Shown: one piece after another, positions 43,462 to 52,192 of the stretch
How the letters are laid out: each line of letters starts with the position of its first letter
Position numbering within the stretch: the stretch's first letter is position 1
Assembly (NCBI RefSeq): GCF_001956295.1
Contig: NZ_MRTD01000029.1
Coordinates: 1-64,000, forward strand
Origin: Paenibacillus sp. FSL A5-0031
GTDB lineage: Bacteria > Bacillota > Bacilli > Paenibacillales > Paenibacillaceae
DNA: 64,000 nucleotides
Direction: 5' to 3'
Translations under genes and position numbers: made by a program
Notes under the pieces: generated by a model
Told to the model about the DNA's origin: nothing
Database searches by the model: none
The model's input: only the letters and a program-made list of their open reading frames with translations

Positions 43462-44361
43462 CTAGTTCAGCTTTTCTTCGGCAAATAGCTTACGCTGTAT
43501 CAGCGTTACGATCATAATGACAGCAGCCAGCATGACAGCGAGCGCAGAGGCATAGCCGAAGTCGAGATTTTTGAAAGCATATTGATAAATAAGCAGAGCT
43601 ACGGTCAAGGTCGAGTTATTCGGTCCGCCTGAACCTGCTGAGAAAATATAAGATTGGTCAAAGAGTTGGAAGGTACCGATAATACCCATTACGACCGTAA
43701 AGAAGGTCGCAGGCTTGATTAGCGGCAGCGTGATGGAAATAAATCTCCTCCAGCCCCCTGCTCCGTCAAGCATAGCTGACTCATAAAGCGCATCAGGAAT
43801 GTCTTGTAATGCAGCCAAGAAAACAACCATAAAGAATGGAGCGGTAGACCATATATTCATAAGCATGATCGCCTTCATGGCGACCGCAGGATCTCCAAGC
43901 CAGTTGTATCCATGCAAACCGATAAATTCAAGCACTCGGTTCAAAAGACCGTTTGAATTGTAAATCCACATAAATATAAGTGATAGTACCGCCGACGAAG
44001 TAATGGTCGGCATAAAAAATACGATACGGAAGAAGTTTTTGAATTTGAGCTTAGCATTCAAAATAACAGCTAGTAAAATTGCAAACACCGTTTGCAGCGG
44101 CACAACAAACAAAGCAAAGGATGCCGTGTTCTTAAGCGCTATCCAGGCTCTTTCATCGCCTGCCATACGCGTGAAATTTTTAAATCCTACCCATTTGTAA
44201 CTTACTTCGCCAAGCAGATTAACCTTATGTCCCGATAAATAAAGGGAATAGAAAACAGGCAAGAACAAAAAAGTACCAAGAACTAGAATGGTTGGAAGCA
44301 GGAACAGATAGCCGGTTACGTTATTTTTCAGCTTTCTTCTCCATGAAGAGACATGGCTCAT
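43462..44361 (-). CDS. Carbohydrate ABC transporter permease, MalF type
   Basis: The 299-residue protein has six membrane segments and the EAA loop YESAMLDGAGGWRRFISITLPLI. The N-terminal SWRRKLKNNVTGYLFLLPTILVLGTFLFLPVFYSLYLS layout is that of the UgpA/MalF group. It partners the MalG-type permease that follows and the binding protein encoded upstream. A hairpin in the gap before it (44398-44430) probably adjusts the receptor-to-permease ratio. Confidence 0.93.
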   Translation of the reverse strand: MSHVSSWRRKLKNNVTGYLFLLPTILVLGTFLFLPVFYSLYLSGHKVNLLGEVSYKWVGFKNFTRMAGDERAWIALKNTASFALFVVPLQTVFAILLAVILNAKLKFKNFFRIVFFMPTITSSAVLSLIFMWIYNSNGLLNRVLEFIGLHGYNWLGDPAVAMKAIMLMNIWSTAPFFMVVFLAALQDIPDALYESAMLDGAGGWRRFISITLPLIKPATFFTVVMGIIGTFQLFDQSYIFSAGSGGPNNSTLTVALLIYQYAFKNLDFGYASALAVMLAAVIMIVTLIQRKLFAEEKLN

Positions 44362-44397
44362 GCTGCACCTTCTCCTTTCATATCAAAATCAGAGTTT

Positions 44398-44430
44398 GAA
44401 GGAGGGAGCGTCTTGCGCTCTCCCTCCTTC
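44398..44430 (-). terminator. Intercistronic hairpin between binding protein and permease genes
   Basis: GAAGGAGGGAGCG pairs with CGCTCTCCCTCCTTC apart from a two-base bulge. It sits 8 bases past the binding-protein stop, with no T-run. It more likely stabilises the 3' end of the upstream message than terminates all transcription. Confidence 0.55.
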
Positions 44431-44437
44431 ACCTCGC

Positions 44438-45757
44438 TTACTTCGCTGCAGCGATTTCCTTATTCGCAACAGCTTCTGCTTTTTTCATTGCATCTTCAAG
44501 CTTCGAATTACCCATAAATGTATCAACGAATTGGTTGTTGAAGTTGCTCATGATTGTAGGAAGTGTGGAGCCTGCTTGCCAAGGCGTTGCATAAGAAGCG
44601 CCCGCTACAATTGCGCTGCGAAGCTCATCTTTGTCGTAGCCAAGCTCTTGTGATACCGATTTACGAGTTGGAAGCGCGAAACCTTTGCTCGTCCACGTTT
44701 TCATTCCTTCTTTACCAGTCAAGAAGGAGATCAACTGCCAAGCTGCTTCTTTTTTCTTCGATTCCTTGTTCATTACATAAGCAACAGTGAAAGCCATAGT
44801 GCCTTGTTTGCCATTTACAGTTGGAAGCTCAGCTGTGCCGTAATCTAGATCCTTGTAGTTGGACTCCAAGAATGGAATTGCCCAGTTTCCTTCGAATACG
44901 ATGGAAGCTTTGCCTTGACCAAACATTTCGCCACCCCAGCCAGCGCCTACTTCTTTTGGCTCGCCGGATGATTTGTCTACATTGTGCATATCCGTTACAA
45001 GCTGCAAACCTTTAAGAGCATCTGGAGCCGCGAATGCAGCATTGCCATTCTCATCTGCTACTTTACCGCCGAATGCTTGAATCATGAACATTTGACGTGC
45101 AAGCTCAGGCGCAACACCAAAGCCGAAGCGAACCGTTTTGTCGCCTTCTTTTTTAGTAAGCTTAACTGCAGCTTCTTTCAGCTCATCCCAAGTTGTTGGC
45201 GGAGCAGTAATTCCTGCTTCTGCAAAGTCTTTTTTGTTGTAGAACATTGCAAGCGTAGAGAAATCTTTAGGGAAACCATAGGAAACGCCATCTTGTTTGA
45301 AAGCATCAACCATCGGCTGTTCAAAGTCTGCAACATCAAATTCTGGTGTCACATAGCTATCAAGCGGCTCTAGAACATTACGCTCAATGAGTGCAGGTGC
45401 TTCGAATGCATCCAGGTAGAAGACGTCTGGGCCTTCACCGCCAATAAGTCTTGTTTTGATAACATCCATGTACTGATCGGCAATTACTTCATAATTAACC
45501 TTTACATTTGGATATTTTGCTTCAAATTCCTTCAACGTTTGGTTTAGCAAATCCTGCTCTTCTGGACTTGCTCCCCAACCTGCAAGTGTAACGGTTACCT
45601 TCTCAGCGGCTGGCTCTTTTGTCGCCTCTTGTTCTGTACCGCCGTTCGTTGCTGTATTACCTGTGTTTTTGTTGCCTTCATTGCCCTTGCCGCAAGCCGT
45701 TAACATAAGAACAACTACCAGCATTAAAGATAAAATCGAAACCCCTGTTTTCTTCAT
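44438..45757 (-). CDS. Carbohydrate-binding lipoprotein of the ABC transporter
   Basis: The 439-residue protein starts at the ATG at 45757 (AAGGAGG upstream) with a lipoprotein signal peptide ending in the lipobox LTAC. An Asn/Gly/Thr linker follows, then a family-1 solute-binding domain (VTVTLAGWGASPEEQDLLNQ, RLIGGEGPDVFYLDA, GKASIVFEGNWAIPF). It delivers the sugar to the MalF/MalG-type permeases. The upstream partner is a debranching-type glucosidase, so alpha-glucans or maltodextrins are the likely ligand class, an inference from context. Confidence 0.92.
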   Translation of the reverse strand: MKKTGVSILSLMLVVVLMLTACGKGNEGNKNTGNTATNGGTEQEATKEPAAEKVTVTLAGWGASPEEQDLLNQTLKEFEAKYPNVKVNYEVIADQYMDVIKTRLIGGEGPDVFYLDAFEAPALIERNVLEPLDSYVTPEFDVADFEQPMVDAFKQDGVSYGFPKDFSTLAMFYNKKDFAEAGITAPPTTWDELKEAAVKLTKKEGDKTVRFGFGVAPELARQMFMIQAFGGKVADENGNAAFAAPDALKGLQLVTDMHNVDKSSGEPKEVGAGWGGEMFGQGKASIVFEGNWAIPFLESNYKDLDYGTAELPTVNGKQGTMAFTVAYVMNKESKKKEAAWQLISFLTGKEGMKTWTSKGFALPTRKSVSQELGYDKDELRSAIVAGASYATPWQAGSTLPTIMSNFNNQFVDTFMGNSKLEDAMKKAEAVANKEIAAAK

Positions 45758-45815
45758 CTTACATACAACCTCCTTAGTAATATGAACTTTGTATATAAAG
45801 CATAAAGCGTGAAAC

Positions 45816-47909
45816 CTATGAAATGAGAAGCTCATATCCTGTCAGATTAGACAGTATTTCCACCTCTGAGCCATTGATACCGCGAGTAACGCGCAGGCTT
45901 AGAGCGCCGCTGCCAATTTGCATTTGCTCTACCAGAAGCTCGTTCATCCCTTGAAGCAAAGAAGGCTTAATTGTAATCTGCTTCGTTAGAGCGTTAGGCT
46001 GAAGCCCAAGCAAGGCTTGTACAAATGTGAGCGGCGTCCCTGCTGCCCATGCCTGCGGAGAGCAAGCAACGGGGTAAGGAACTGGCGCATTAAGCGAATC
46101 ATCATACCCGCAAAACAGCTCAGGCAATCTGTAATACTCAAACTTTGCTGCTGCATTCAATAGTCCTTGCATGACGGTAATCGCTTCTTCTTGGAAGCCT
46201 AAATAACTAAGACCTAGCAAACAAACGGAGTTGTCATGCGGCCATACGCTGCCGTCATGGTAGCTCATCGGGTTGTAGCCGGCTGCTTCCGTACTCATCG
46301 TACGAATGCCGTAACCACCGAACATGTCAGGAGCAACCAGTCTTTTCGCAACAGCGCTTGCACGCTCAGGAGAAGCAATGCCCGACATTAGAATATGTCC
46401 TGAATTCGAAGTGACGGAATCTACGCGTTTCTTATCCTTATCAAGCGCAATCGCGTAAAACTGCTCATCCTCCATCCAGAAATCGCGCTCAAAGCGAACT
46501 CTAAGCTGTTCTGCATCTTGCTCCATGCCAGCGGCTTGTTCCTCGTGGCCTAAGCTCTTGAATATAGGGGCAAGCCTTGTAAGCGCTTGGTAGACATAAC
46601 CTTGAACTTCGACAAGCGCGATCGGAGCCTCTGCATAATCGCCGTTGCGGTGAACAACGGAATCCGCAGAATCTTTCCAGCCCTGATTGGCAATCCCTTT
46701 AGACGATTTCTGATAATACTCAACAAAGGAATCATCGTCGCAGTCGCCATATTCTTTCACCCAAGCGAGCGCTGCATTAAGATGAGGCATTAGCTCTTTA
46801 ACAAACTGAGCATCTCCGGTCCAGTGATAATACTCGGCAGCTAATAGAAGGAATAGCGGCGTCGCATCAATCGTGCCGTAATACGGCGTAAATGGAACCT
46901 GATTTGTGCTTGCCAGTTCGCCATACCGAATTTCATGCATCACTTTACCTGGCTGCTCATCGCGCCACTCATCTTCATTCTGGCCTTGATAAGCGGCCAT
47001 CGTGAGCAAAGTTCCCTTAGCAATTTGCGGGTTTAAGGATAACATCTGCAGCGCAGTAATTAAACTATCACGGCCAAATGGAACTGAGAACCAAGGCAAG
47101 CCTGCCACTGGGAATGCTCCATATCCGATATCCGTAAGCAGAACTCTTAAGTCTTGCACTCCGCGATGATGCAGCTTGTTAAATAGCGGTACATCCGTTT
47201 GGATGGATGTGGATGATCCATTCCAATCCGCGTACGATTGTCTAAGCTTAACCATCGCTTCCGCCGGATCGTGCTGCTGCGGCTCATTGCCGTCAATGAT
47301 TGGTGCAATATAGAAAGCGATTGCATGGCTTTCCCGATGGTTCAGTTCCACATCGAAATGAAGCTCGCCTGTCTCGCCTATGCGACTTTCATTTGTATCC
47401 CATTTAATCTTCGTTTCACGGCGTATATCGTCAGCTCCGAGATAGCCAATAACTCTTTCCCGTTGGCCGCTTTTCTCTGCCGTCTTTCTTCCCAAATCGC
47501 CATGCTGAAAGCCGCGAACGACAAACATATCTGCAAAATCCGCATCCAATAACACGGAGAAATCAAATGTAATGGCTTTAGGATAATAGCTTGTGAGCTT
47601 GAACGTCTCATACAATGCTCCGTCATAAATGAAGCGTGTACGTTCAATTTCTACGGACTCACGCCACAAGATAAGCTCGCCCTTCTCTTCCATATGTGGA
47701 TTGGTAAGGCGAATCGTAGAGATATAATTCTCATCCGCTGCTGAAGACAGCAGTATCGGCTTCTGACCGTTGATTCGGATCTCCATCCTGCTTATGAACC
47801 GGGTATCTTTTGTGTAAAGACCCTGACCTGAAACATCACCTTCCGGAATATCTCCATTCCGGTCCGTCATGAGGAATAGATCGTTTTCTTTGATGACTCG
47901 ATAATCCAA
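45816..47909 (-). CDS. Amylo-alpha-1,6-glucosidase / glycogen-debranching-type protein
   Basis: The 697-residue protein has the N-terminal debranching-enzyme domain (about 1-260, starting DYRVIKENDLFLMTDRNGDI) and an (alpha/alpha)6-barrel glycosidase domain with PWFSVPFGRDSLITALQML, DSFVEYYQ, NQGWKDSADSVVH and MSYHDGSVWPHDNS. The acidic residues in GWKDSAD and the later segments fit the GH-type active site. It has no signal peptide, so it acts on imported oligosaccharides in the cytosol. It is the first gene of the operon, and its promoter region is shared with the divergent LacI regulator. True specificity (1,6-branches or another alpha-glucoside) is not visible. Confidence 0.88.
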   Translation of the reverse strand: MDYRVIKENDLFLMTDRNGDIPEGDVSGQGLYTKDTRFISRMEIRINGQKPILLSSAADENYISTIRLTNPHMEEKGELILWRESVEIERTRFIYDGALYETFKLTSYYPKAITFDFSVLLDADFADMFVVRGFQHGDLGRKTAEKSGQRERVIGYLGADDIRRETKIKWDTNESRIGETGELHFDVELNHRESHAIAFYIAPIIDGNEPQQHDPAEAMVKLRQSYADWNGSSTSIQTDVPLFNKLHHRGVQDLRVLLTDIGYGAFPVAGLPWFSVPFGRDSLITALQMLSLNPQIAKGTLLTMAAYQGQNEDEWRDEQPGKVMHEIRYGELASTNQVPFTPYYGTIDATPLFLLLAAEYYHWTGDAQFVKELMPHLNAALAWVKEYGDCDDDSFVEYYQKSSKGIANQGWKDSADSVVHRNGDYAEAPIALVEVQGYVYQALTRLAPIFKSLGHEEQAAGMEQDAEQLRVRFERDFWMEDEQFYAIALDKDKKRVDSVTSNSGHILMSGIASPERASAVAKRLVAPDMFGGYGIRTMSTEAAGYNPMSYHDGSVWPHDNSVCLLGLSYLGFQEEAITVMQGLLNAAAKFEYYRLPELFCGYDDSLNAPVPYPVACSPQAWAAGTPLTFVQALLGLQPNALTKQITIKPSLLQGMNELLVEQMQIGSGALSLRVTRGINGSEVEILSNLTGYELLIS

Positions 47910-47974
47910 GTGTTTCCCTCATTTCTTCTTGTAATAGCTTTTTTATTCCCTTAAATCATACAAACATTCGTTTA

Positions 47975-47990
47975 TCCGAAACGTTTCGGA
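47975..47990. promoter_or_regulatory. LacI-type operator 1
   Basis: A perfect 16-bp palindrome, TCCGAAACGTTTCGGA, 66 bases upstream of the debranching-enzyme start. The central AAACGTTT is typical of LacI/GalR-family operators, and the divergent gene encodes such a regulator. Confidence 0.8.
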
Positions 47991-48040
47991 AAAGAGGCAA
48001 AAAAATATGCTTACTCATTTTCGACGAAGCAATCTAACTT

Positions 48041-48056
48041 TCCAAAACGTTTCGGA
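48041..48056. promoter_or_regulatory. LacI-type operator 2
   Basis: TCCAAAACGTTTCGGA differs from operator 1 at one position. The centres of the two operators are 66 bp apart, compatible with looping by a dimer of dimers. This copy lies just upstream of a TATAAT -10 (48062-48067) facing the regulator gene, which suggests autoregulation. Confidence 0.8.
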
Positions 48057-48166
48057 TAAGTTATAATCGAATTATAGATCATGATGAAAGCATTTACAAG
48101 AGTCAATTTTTTTTTTAATTTTTATCATAATACATTACATGTTTTTCAACATTTCGGAGGTATTGT

Positions 48167-49177
48167 ATGGTTACAATTAAAGATATAGCTAAAGCTGCTA
48201 GTGTATCTGTTACTACAGTATCGCGTGCCTTGAACGGCTATGACGACGTTAACGAGGGCACTCGGCTCAAAATTAAGACTATAGCAGACCAACTCGGTTA
48301 TAGCCCTAATATGGCTGCAAGGTCGCTCATATCGAAAAAAACAAAGACGCTCGGCCTCCTTCTCTCCAATGTTACAAGAGACAGCTCCAAAGACAATATC
48401 GCTTTCGAAGTGCTTTGCGGAATAAATGATCGTTCAGGCGAACTCGATTATGACCTTGTCCTATTCAGTACAACACCTCAGAAACAAAAGGTAAAATCAT
48501 ATAAAACATTATGCCAGGAACGAGGCGTAGACGGGGTTATCATCATGGGTATTCGATTAGACGATCCTTATTTGGAGGAAATCGTATCGTCTGATATTCC
48601 ATGCGTTCTTATTGATATCACTCTCCAAGGTCCTAACGTTGGATATGTTACTTCGGATAATACAACGGGTGCTCTTGCAGCAACCAACCATCTGCTCGAA
48701 TCGGGACATCGCCAAATCGCCATGATAAACGGTCATGAGCAAGCAGCTGTAAGCCTGCTTAGACTAGAGGGCTACCGACAAGCACTGCAAAACAGCAGTG
48801 TTCCCTTTGATGAAACACTTGTGCTGAATGGTTCATTTTCCGAGCATGGCGGAAGAGAGGCCGCACGACAAATATTGTCCAGCCGTCCTGAAGTGACTGC
48901 TATATTTTGCTCAAGCGACTTAATGGCTCTCGGGGCTTTGCAGGGCGTTAAGGATATGGGGAAAAAGGTACCTGATGATATATCTATCATCGGCTTCGAC
49001 AACATTGATTTGACGGCTTATTGCACGCCCGCGCTCACTACCGTTCACCAGCATAAATACGAGTTAGGCTCCCAAGCGGCGCAAATTCTTATTGAAATGC
49101 TCGAAGGTAAAGAAATCATTCACCATGTCATGCTTGGTACAGAACTTATGATTAGAGACAGCGTACGCAGTATTTAA
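48167..49177 (+). CDS. LacI-family transcriptional regulator of the oligosaccharide operon
   Basis: The 336-residue protein starts with a LacI HTH (MVTIKDIAKAASVSVTTVSR) and hinge helix (SPNMAARSLISKKTKTLG), followed by a periplasmic-binding-like effector domain (FDNIDLTAYCTPALTTVHQ). The ATG follows CGGAGG. It is divergent from the debranching enzyme/ABC operon. The two near-identical palindromes in the gap make it the expected local repressor, released by an imported sugar. Both operator copies carry the AAACGTTT core also seen in CcpA sites, but the regulator sequence is not CcpA in context. Confidence 0.92.
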   Translation: MVTIKDIAKAASVSVTTVSRALNGYDDVNEGTRLKIKTIADQLGYSPNMAARSLISKKTKTLGLLLSNVTRDSSKDNIAFEVLCGINDRSGELDYDLVLFSTTPQKQKVKSYKTLCQERGVDGVIIMGIRLDDPYLEEIVSSDIPCVLIDITLQGPNVGYVTSDNTTGALAATNHLLESGHRQIAMINGHEQAAVSLLRLEGYRQALQNSSVPFDETLVLNGSFSEHGGREAARQILSSRPEVTAIFCSSDLMALGALQGVKDMGKKVPDDISIIGFDNIDLTAYCTPALTTVHQHKYELGSQAAQILIEMLEGKEIIHHVMLGTELMIRDSVRSI

Positions 49178-49227
49178 TATGTGCTTTGACTCGAAAGTGC
49201 AAACAAAGTACATATTCAAGCAGCAAT

Positions 49228-49262
49228 AACCCAAGGTCTACTTACCTTGGGTTACTGTTGTC
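49228..49262 (+). terminator. Rho-independent terminator between lacI-type and methyltransferase genes
   Basis: Perfect arms AACCCAAGG / CCTTGGGTT with an 8-base loop. It lies between convergent genes ending at 49177 and 49279. The T-run is weak on both strands. Confidence 0.65.
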
Positions 49263-49278
49263 TTTGAGCAGACTATAT

Positions 49279-50118
49279 TCAGTTCTCCGCCGTTACCGCA
49301 AAATAAACCGGAAACACCCCCATTTTCATCCATTCTTTATGGGTGTGCACCTTCATGTCTCGAAATCCTGCAGCAGCCAGCTTCTCATTCAAATCCTTTG
49401 CGGTCAAAAAATTCGCTTGCGCGCGGTTAAACGCCTTAGGCTTACTGCTTAAATGAAAAAGCTTGTGTATTGCAAATTTCAAACTTTTTTTATTCAATAT
49501 AGCTCTGCGCGCAAATAAATAATCCAAAATATATCCCGAGCCATGTACGAGAAAAAACACCCTTCCTCGCGGGGACAAAACACGAAAAACCTCCTGCAGC
49601 ACCTGCTCCACCTGAAGATATTGCAGCGCTACTCTACAAACGACAAAATCAACGGAATGGTTCGCAAGCGGAATATGGTGCGCATCTGCTACCGTTGTGA
49701 CTACTTTGCTAGAAGCTTCACTTCTGTGGAGCAGTGCTTCTAGAAGACCAATCTGGTACGCATCCGAGTCGATTCCATATATAATATCCGGCTCATTCTG
49801 AAGTAAAGAGAATACGGTAGCCCCTCCCCCGCAGCACAAGTCCAGCATTTTCTTTCGATTTTTAGCCTCTGCGATAAGAAGGTGATCAAAGGAATCGGGA
49901 TCATAAAGCTGCCTGTAATATTCATAACAAGCGTAACCAAATGATTTTTCCACAAGCTTAAGATCTTCGGATACAATGCCGTTCATAAGGAGCGTATTCA
50001 CTTCTTCTGTCGATGGTTTCTGTATCTTTACCCTTCTAATCCCCATTTCTCTGCAAAATAAATAAGCGACACCATCCAATAAACGCCGGTTAGACATAAT
50101 CTCCGTTTTCGTGGTCAC
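49279..50118 (-). CDS. SAM-dependent class I methyltransferase
   Basis: The start is placed at a GTG (50118) one base past the stop of the deacetylase gene, with GGAGGG ten bases upstream; the frame is open to 50148. The product of about 279 residues has motif I (MLDLCCGGGATVFSLL), an acidic loop after strand 2 (YGIDSDAYQIGLLE) and a post-motif segment VDFVVCRVALQYLQVEQVLQE of the UbiE-like group. It would transfer a methyl group from SAM to an unknown substrate in the cytosol. The tight coupling to a polysaccharide deacetylase points to glycan or cell-envelope modification, which is inferred from context only. Confidence 0.85.
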   Translation of the reverse strand: MTTKTEIMSNRRLLDGVAYLFCREMGIRRVKIQKPSTEEVNTLLMNGIVSEDLKLVEKSFGYACYEYYRQLYDPDSFDHLLIAEAKNRKKMLDLCCGGGATVFSLLQNEPDIIYGIDSDAYQIGLLEALLHRSEASSKVVTTVADAHHIPLANHSVDFVVCRVALQYLQVEQVLQEVFRVLSPRGRVFFLVHGSGYILDYLFARRAILNKKSLKFAIHKLFHLSSKPKAFNRAQANFLTAKDLNEKLAAAGFRDMKVHTHKEWMKMGVFPVYFAVTAEN

Positions 50119-50119
50119 G

Positions 50120-50944
50120 CTAATGTATCCCTCCGATTTGAGGATCATATTTACTTATGGACATACAGTTGAAATCCGACAATAATTGTTTTATTTTTGC
50201 GTATGTATCCCTTAATCCGTAGTATCTTCGAATGCCATTTGACCAAGAGGTGTTAAAAATTTGCGGTTGATCGTAGTCTAAATCATAGGGATGGATATAA
50301 TAAACGAAATAATCTTTATCGCCTATAATTTTTCTTGCTCCGCTATAAAAAAAACGATAAGGATAAATTCGAAAATACCCTCCGCCGCCCCATGGAATAT
50401 TAACGCCGCCTAAGCGAATAGCAGGCAACGGCACTTCCCAAAGATGATCTTTTATTTTAAAAGAATGTGCAACTTTCGAGGACAAATTAAACTTGGAATA
50501 TAGGTTATTTGGTGTATTCGGACTAATACTAGAATCGTAAGAGAATCCTTCTTCTATTAAAATATCAAGTCCCCAATCTGTCATAGAAAAACAGGGGGCA
50601 CGATACCCACTCACCTTTGAACCGATCAAATGCTCTAAAATATCTTTTGACAGCCTAATATCCGCTTTAAATTCTAGTGTTGATTGATCATAAACGAGAC
50701 GATGGGAATAGCCGTGTGATGCAATTTCATGACCTCTTCGATATATTTCTTTCACCAAATCAGGCCTTTTCTCAGCGATCCAGCCTAGGACAAAAAAAGT
50801 GCCCGTCGCCTCATATTCGTCCAGAAGGTCCAATATTTGATGAACGGGCTGCTCAAGCCTTATTTCGCAATCAGCCCATTCGGAAAGAGACAGGTTCGGA
50901 CTGCAAAACCAATCCTCTACATCGACAGTAAAAGCCATTTTCAT
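50120..50944 (-). CDS. Polysaccharide deacetylase with DUF3473-type C-terminus
   Basis: The 274-residue protein begins MKMAFTVDVEDWF, with the catalytic Asp pair of NodB-fold deacetylases, and has the metal-binding HEIASHGYSH motif, the YRAPCFSM motif and a C-terminal NIPWGGGGYFRIYPYRFF...YIHPYDLD region of the DUF3473 subgroup often found with exopolysaccharide loci. No signal peptide is evident, so it may act on a lipid-linked or cytosolic glycan intermediate. The ATG follows AAGGGTGGGA. It forms a two-gene operon with the methyltransferase. Confidence 0.87.
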   Translation of the reverse strand: MKMAFTVDVEDWFCSPNLSLSEWADCEIRLEQPVHQILDLLDEYEATGTFFVLGWIAEKRPDLVKEIYRRGHEIASHGYSHRLVYDQSTLEFKADIRLSKDILEHLIGSKVSGYRAPCFSMTDWGLDILIEEGFSYDSSISPNTPNNLYSKFNLSSKVAHSFKIKDHLWEVPLPAIRLGGVNIPWGGGGYFRIYPYRFFYSGARKIIGDKDYFVYYIHPYDLDYDQPQIFNTSWSNGIRRYYGLRDTYAKIKQLLSDFNCMSISKYDPQIGGIH

Positions 50945-51053
50945 GACTATCCCACCCTTCTCCCCTATTATTCATCAAACCTCACATTATGGCAACATTT
51001 GTATTTGATTGAATAATTTTGTATAGAAGGGAGTAGAGTTTCTTGTATGTTCC

Positions 51054-51926
51054 TTACCCCGGAAAATCGGTAATAACCCCATCCACTCCGAGCTTTTTCA
51101 TCCGTATCATATCTTGCTCTGACTGTATCGTCCACGCCATGACCTTCCGGTTGCGATGATGAATTTGCTCTACAATCTTCTCGTCAAGCAATTCATGATT
51201 GTAATGAATGTAATCCGCGAAAGAAACAAGTTCATCCAGCGTCTTCTCTGACAGAGGATGCTGATCCTCTTGAATAAGCGCAGCAATTGGGATGTCCGGC
51301 AGCAGGGAGTGAATCAGACGGGTCGATTGAAAGTCATAGGATTGAATAATGATACCCACGCTATTTTTGACATGTTCAACCGCTGTAAAATTCCGGCCCT
51401 TCTCTAAGCCATTAACTTGGAGCAAAAGCTCATAACGACGTACGACCTCAGCGACCTTCTCTTCCACGCCAGGATAAAGCTTTGATTCTTTAATCTCGAT
51501 GAGCATGCCTAGCTTTCCAGCAAAACGATGCATAACTTCTTCGAAAGAAACGATCTTCTCATCCGTATCGTCTGTTTTTTCATCATTCTTGGCATCCATA
51601 TTTTCAAGTTCATTTAATGTATAATCGTCCACAGCGCCAGTATATTGCGTCGTTCTATCCACCGTATCATCATGAATGACAACTAGTTCACCATCTTTAC
51701 TTAGCTGTACATCAAATTCGATAAAATCAGTACCTAGACGTTCCGCTTGCTCGAAGGCAGCCATCGTATTCTCAGGAGCATCACCAGAAGCCCCGCGATG
51801 TGCGATAATTAAAAAACCTTCAGGGGTATTCGGATTAGAAGCAGATACGATTAACGTCATGCAGCAAAGCATGAGCAATAGCAAACCAATACTGCGCCAA
51901 ACCCGCGATGTTTTCCATTTGCCCAT
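51054..51926 (-). CDS. Secreted glycerophosphodiester phosphodiesterase
   Basis: The 290-residue protein starts at the ATG at 51926 (AAGGAGATG upstream) with a signal peptide (SIGLLLLMLCCMTLIVSAS). It has the GDPD catalytic elements: IIAHRGASGDAPENT with the active-site His and Arg, FIEFDVQLSKDGELVVIHD with the metal-binding Glu and Asp, and MLIEIKES. It would hydrolyse glycerophosphodiesters, including teichoic-acid or phospholipid fragments, outside the cell. It is a single gene with no obvious operon partner. Confidence 0.9.
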   Translation of the reverse strand: MGKWKTSRVWRSIGLLLLMLCCMTLIVSASNPNTPEGFLIIAHRGASGDAPENTMAAFEQAERLGTDFIEFDVQLSKDGELVVIHDDTVDRTTQYTGAVDDYTLNELENMDAKNDEKTDDTDEKIVSFEEVMHRFAGKLGMLIEIKESKLYPGVEEKVAEVVRRYELLLQVNGLEKGRNFTAVEHVKNSVGIIIQSYDFQSTRLIHSLLPDIPIAALIQEDQHPLSEKTLDELVSFADYIHYNHELLDEKIVEQIHHRNRKVMAWTIQSEQDMIRMKKLGVDGVITDFPG

Positions 51927-52095
51927 CGTCTCATCTCCTTCTGTATGAACTCTCAACCTGACTATATGCATATTCAATATTAGCTGCAGCAGGGTCTTAC
52001 TTTATTAAACATGCAATGTATGAACCGAAACGCATTTTCCCAAAACAGTTGCTGCCGATGAACTCACACTCCCTCTTCCTCAAGGGGAATTTCAG

Positions 52096-52139
52096 AAAAA
52101 AAGGATGTCCCTAAAGGTCATAGACCTTCAGAAACATCC
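52096..52139 (-). terminator. Rho-independent terminator of the ABC exporter operon
   Basis: GGATGT...AAGGTC pairs with GACCTT...ACATCC around a 3-base loop, followed on the minus strand by TTTTTTTT. The stem has a few internal mismatches. The remaining gap to 51927 shows no gene. Confidence 0.75.
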
Positions 52140-52192
52140 CATCTAAGCTTGATGCAAGACGTGCAAGAGAACACTGCTTAATCAACCTTCAT

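Noticed and set aside
47975..48056. Reading the two palindromes as CcpA catabolite sites only
   Set aside because: They share the AAACGTTT core with such sites, but there are two near-identical copies beside a divergent LacI-type gene, which favours the local regulator. CcpA binding is not excluded.
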